This document shows positions 5,713 through 7,736 of a stretch of DNA of 7,736 bases, piece by piece; positions within the stretch are counted from its first letter, which is position 1; each line of letters starts with the position of its first letter. The position numbers were made by a program, and so were the translations under genes. This DNA comes from Thermogutta sp. Lineage in GTDB: Bacteria; Planctomycetota; Planctomycetia; Pirellulales; Thermoguttaceae. Where the stretch lies: NCBI RefSeq assembly GCF_014359955.1, contig NZ_JACIYL010000136.1, positions 1 to 7,736 on the forward strand, written 5' to 3'. The notes under the pieces were generated by a model. That model searched no databases. It was not told where the DNA came from and saw nothing but the letters and a program-made list of their open reading frames with translations.

Positions 5713-7146
5713 GTGCAAAGAATCATTTGCACAACGGGAACATCTATTCTCACGAATGCCAGGCACTCATTCGGCAATCAGGCGTCGCTGCCAAACGCTC
5801 AGCTCATCAAGGAGTTTGTGAGTAAGAAGAGAACTCAATCAGCGGACCGTGAGCAGTTTTTGGCCGAACTGTGCGCGGAAACCCATAGCCTGGAGCAACT
5901 CGCTCTCCAGCAAACCGATCAGGTTGTGTTGCTGCACACGGAAACCGACGACGGTCGGGAATGTGCCGAAGCGGTTCGCGATCTGATTCGCGAGGAGTTC
6001 AGCGTCGATGTGTGGCTTCGCGAAGTGGAAGGACTTCAGGTGCGTGACGCCGCCCGTTTCCGGCGGGTCGGTCTTCACAAGCTGTTCCAGATATTGAGAG
6101 ACGAGTGTGTAGAGTGGCAGCAGCAACGGCCTGAGGAAAGAAAGGCTATCCTCAATGCAACTGGCGGCTTCAAAGCGGTTGTGCCCTATCTCACACTGTT
6201 CGGTGTAATCCATCGCGTGGACGTGGTTTACATTTTCGAGCAAAGCAGCACACTCATCCGCCTCCCTCCCCTTCCGATCCATTTCGATTACGAACGGCTG
6301 GGGCTGGCGCGATCAGCGCTCCAATTGTTGAGGAAAGAGGGCGTTCTCCCACGGGAAAAGTTTTTCGAGCAGATCCGCGGATTGCCCTACGAAGAACGGC
6401 CGTGGTACGAATGTTTGCTGGAAGAGGAAGAACAGTCGGGCCTGGTGACCCTTTCCGGTTTCGGCTTTTTGGTGGTGGAAGCCTGGGAAAAAGACACCAA
6501 GCAACTCTACCTGTCGCCAGAAGCACGGGAGGTTTACAGCGCCACCCAGGGTGAGGCACGGAAGCGGCTCGACGGCTTCCTGTCGCGTCTCCAAGACCCA
6601 CTCTACCGGGCGGCTCGAAAACATTCATTCAGCCGAACCGACTTACATGTCTATAAACTGCCCCACCAGGCTGAACGGGCGGCCGGGTTTGTCCGCGGTA
6701 ACCGATTGTATATCGCCCTGCTCTATACGTCGCATGATCACTATGAGCGGGATTTCCCGAACCATTGTGTGGCAGAGTTTGAGGGCAAGTTGCGGGAATT
6801 CTCTCCCTGGACGCCGCCTGCTGAAGAATACATACCGCCCACGGAAATCCCTGACGAGTGGGAAGAATTAATGGCCCAAAATGCTGAGCTGCGCAAACGG
6901 GTCGCCGTCCTGGAAGAACTTGTTCACGAATACGAGCAGCAAGAACAGGCGAGCGTATCGAAAATTCAAAATCTGGAACATCAAATATCGGAATTAACAG
7001 GCCAAGTGGATCAGTGGCGTCAGCGGGCTGAGAGTTTGGAAACCACTAATCGCAACTTGCAGCAAGAAGTGGAAAATCTGCAACATGCGCTCGCTCAGGC
7101 CAAACGGCCCTGGTGGCGAAAGCTCTTAGGCCTGCCCGCTTGTTAG
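5713..7146 (+). CDS. CARF-domain CRISPR effector with RelE-like ribonuclease domain and coiled-coil tail
   Basis: The 477-residue protein starts with an APE2256-like CARF sensor (about 1-195). It has RIICTTGTSILTN at the first strand and ligand loop, a DQVVLLHTETDDGRE strand, LNATGGFKAVVPYLTLFGV at 147-165 (second ligand loop), and the family-typical LIRLPPLPIHFDY at 181-193. Such domains bind cyclic oligoadenylate made by type III Cas10. Residues about 196-262 look like a winged helix. Residues about 265-348 fit a RelE-type mRNA interferase: LYLSPEAREVY, a helix, QDPLYR, VYKLP, GNRLYIALLYTSHDHYER with Tyr344 and Arg346. CARF-RelE proteins (Cami1) are known ribosome-dependent RNases activated by cyclic tetraadenylate. 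Residues about 382-463 form a heptad-like coiled coil ending in RPWWRKLLGL. The gene has its own promoter and is followed 86 bases later by a Csx15 gene. The CARF call is firm; the RelE call is by eye. Confidence 0.88.
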   Translation: MQRIICTTGTSILTNARHSFGNQASLPNAQLIKEFVSKKRTQSADREQFLAELCAETHSLEQLALQQTDQVVLLHTETDDGRECAEAVRDLIREEFSVDVWLREVEGLQVRDAARFRRVGLHKLFQILRDECVEWQQQRPEERKAILNATGGFKAVVPYLTLFGVIHRVDVVYIFEQSSTLIRLPPLPIHFDYERLGLARSALQLLRKEGVLPREKFFEQIRGLPYEERPWYECLLEEEEQSGLVTLSGFGFLVVEAWEKDTKQLYLSPEAREVYSATQGEARKRLDGFLSRLQDPLYRAARKHSFSRTDLHVYKLPHQAERAAGFVRGNRLYIALLYTSHDHYERDFPNHCVAEFEGKLREFSPWTPPAEEYIPPTEIPDEWEELMAQNAELRKRVAVLEELVHEYEQQEQASVSKIQNLEHQISELTGQVDQWRQRAESLETTNRNLQQEVENLQHALAQAKRPWWRKLLGLPAC

Positions 7147-7232
7147 CCACAGGCACTAAGACTCGTAATAAATAAAAGAGCAGCGTTGATCACAGTCGTG
7201 CATGGATAAATCAGTTAGAGAAAGGATGTTTT

Positions 7233-7637
7233 ATGCCGGGATTATGGATTCTCAATTTCAGTCACCCTTTGACGCCGGAACAGAAGAAGCAAATTCGTGC
7301 CCTGACGGGTCAGCGGATCAGCAAGGTCATTGATCTGAAATGTCAGTTCGATCCACAGCAGCCGTTTGTTGACCAGATGCGGGCGTTGCTTGATCAAATT
7401 GAACTCACATACGAGCAATGGCAAACTTTGCCCATTGTGGTTAACCCTCCGTCATTTGCTCCCATCGCCTGCCTGTTTCTGGCGGAACTGCATGGAAGGG
7501 TGGGGCATTTTCCGGCCATCATGCGTTTGCGCCCCACGAGCGACGTTCCGCCCCAGTTTGAAGTGGCGGAAATCATCAACCTGCAACAGGTGCGCGATCA
7601 GGCCAGGGAACGACGCATGAAGGAAGCAGCCAGTTGA
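7233..7637 (+). CDS. csx15: Csx15-family CRISPR-associated protein (probable cyclic oligoadenylate binder or ring nuclease)
   Basis: The 134-residue protein matches my memory of Csx15: WILNFSHPLTPEQ at the start, a LTGQRI...VIDL segment, FDPQQPF at 39-45, YEQWQTLPIVVNPPSFAPIA at 60-79, FLAELHGRVGHFPAIMRLRP at 82-101, and FEVAEIINLQQVRDQARERR near the end. Csx15 is a small CARF-like protein found with type III CRISPR systems and is proposed to bind or cleave cyclic oligoadenylates, ending the alarm; I cannot confirm which activity this one has. Candidate ligand contacts are Asn8, Ser10, His11, Asn71 and His87, chosen only because they sit in the conserved loops. The start is supported by GAGAAAGGA 6 bases upstream of ATG 7233. 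It follows the CARF-RelE-like gene and is likely co-transcribed, which makes an effector plus off-switch pair. Confidence 0.82.
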   Translation: MPGLWILNFSHPLTPEQKKQIRALTGQRISKVIDLKCQFDPQQPFVDQMRALLDQIELTYEQWQTLPIVVNPPSFAPIACLFLAELHGRVGHFPAIMRLRPTSDVPPQFEVAEIINLQQVRDQARERRMKEAAS

Positions 7638-7648
7638 GTGAAGACGGC

Positions 7649-7677
7649 TTGACATCATGGGGTCAATATGCCAGAAT
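7649..7677 (+). promoter_or_regulatory. Promoter candidate after csx15
   Basis: A perfect TTGACA (7649-7654) is followed after 17 bases by CAGAAT (7672-7677), which matches four of six -10 bases. It would drive a gene beginning near the right edge, suggesting that the csx15 transcript unit ends here. Confidence 0.45.
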
Positions 7678-7717
7678 CATCGGCCAAGCGAAGGGAAACA
7701 TCTGCGGGGTAACAGGA

Positions 7718-7736
7718 ATGACTCATCCATCATCGG
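7718..7736 (+). CDS. Possible start of the next gene (cut by the window edge)
   Basis: ATG 7718 opens a frame of six codons (MTHPSS) to the edge, 41 bases after the promoter candidate. GGGGT ends 7 bases upstream; the nearer AGGA abuts the ATG and is too close. Too little is visible to name a product. Confidence 0.25.

Noticed and set aside
6607..6624. RAARKH in the CARF protein fits the R-x4-H spacing of HEPN ribonucleases (Csm6/Csx1).
   Set aside because: HEPN motifs usually read RN-x-x-x-H within an all-helical domain. Here Asn is absent, and strand-rich sequence follows that fits RelE better. It remains a fallback if the RelE call fails.
7147..7232. A separate promoter for csx15 in the AT-rich gap (TTGATC near 7186, GATAAA near 7205).
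   Set aside because: Spacing is only 13 bases, so read-through from the upstream gene is simpler.

Overview
The window looks like bacterial chromosome of moderately high GC. Planctomycete origin is likely, possibly a thermophilic relative of Thermogutta. That is inference from the MoaE and MoaC sequence style, the many small GC-rich hairpin repeats between genes, and weak Shine-Dalgarno use inside the operon; no marker gene settles it. All convincing genes lie on the + strand.

Region 1 (1-3185) is a molybdenum cofactor (Moco) operon: the 3' end of moaE, then moeA, moaC, a mogA/moaB-type gene and mobA. moeA/moaC and moaC/mogA overlap by 4 bases (ATGA), which implies translational coupling. 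Together the products cover cyclic pyranopterin formation (MoaC), dithiolene sulfur insertion (MoaE), adenylylation (MogA), molybdate insertion (MoeA) and GMP attachment (MobA). MoaA and MoaD are not in view.

Region 2 (3186-3654) is a non-coding spacer with two copies of a hairpin repeat, a weak terminator candidate and an AT-rich stretch. Region 3 (3655-4965) is one gene for an exported protein: signal peptide, PD-(D/E)xK-like nuclease core, Ala-rich helical middle and a C-terminal glycine-zipper segment. It looks toxin-like, but the function is unproven. Similar 30-base repeats lie on both sides of it.

Region 4 (4966-5712) is about 750 bases without a credible gene. It holds further hairpin repeats of one family (conserved loop and tail, changed but still paired stems), a symmetric chain of three palindromes with compensatory base changes, and a good sigma-70-like promoter just before the next gene.

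Region 5 (5713-7637) is a two-gene type III CRISPR accessory module. The first gene encodes a CARF protein (APE2256-like sensor) followed by a winged-helix-like linker, a RelE-like ribonuclease domain and a long C-terminal coiled coil, resembling CARF-RelE (Cami1-type) effectors. The second encodes a Csx15-family protein, a probable cyclic-oligoadenylate binder or ring nuclease. The two together suggest a signal-activated translation inhibitor with its own off-switch. No Cas10, other cas gene or CRISPR array is visible, so the signal-producing complex must lie outside the window. A TTGACA promoter candidate and a possible gene start sit at the right edge.
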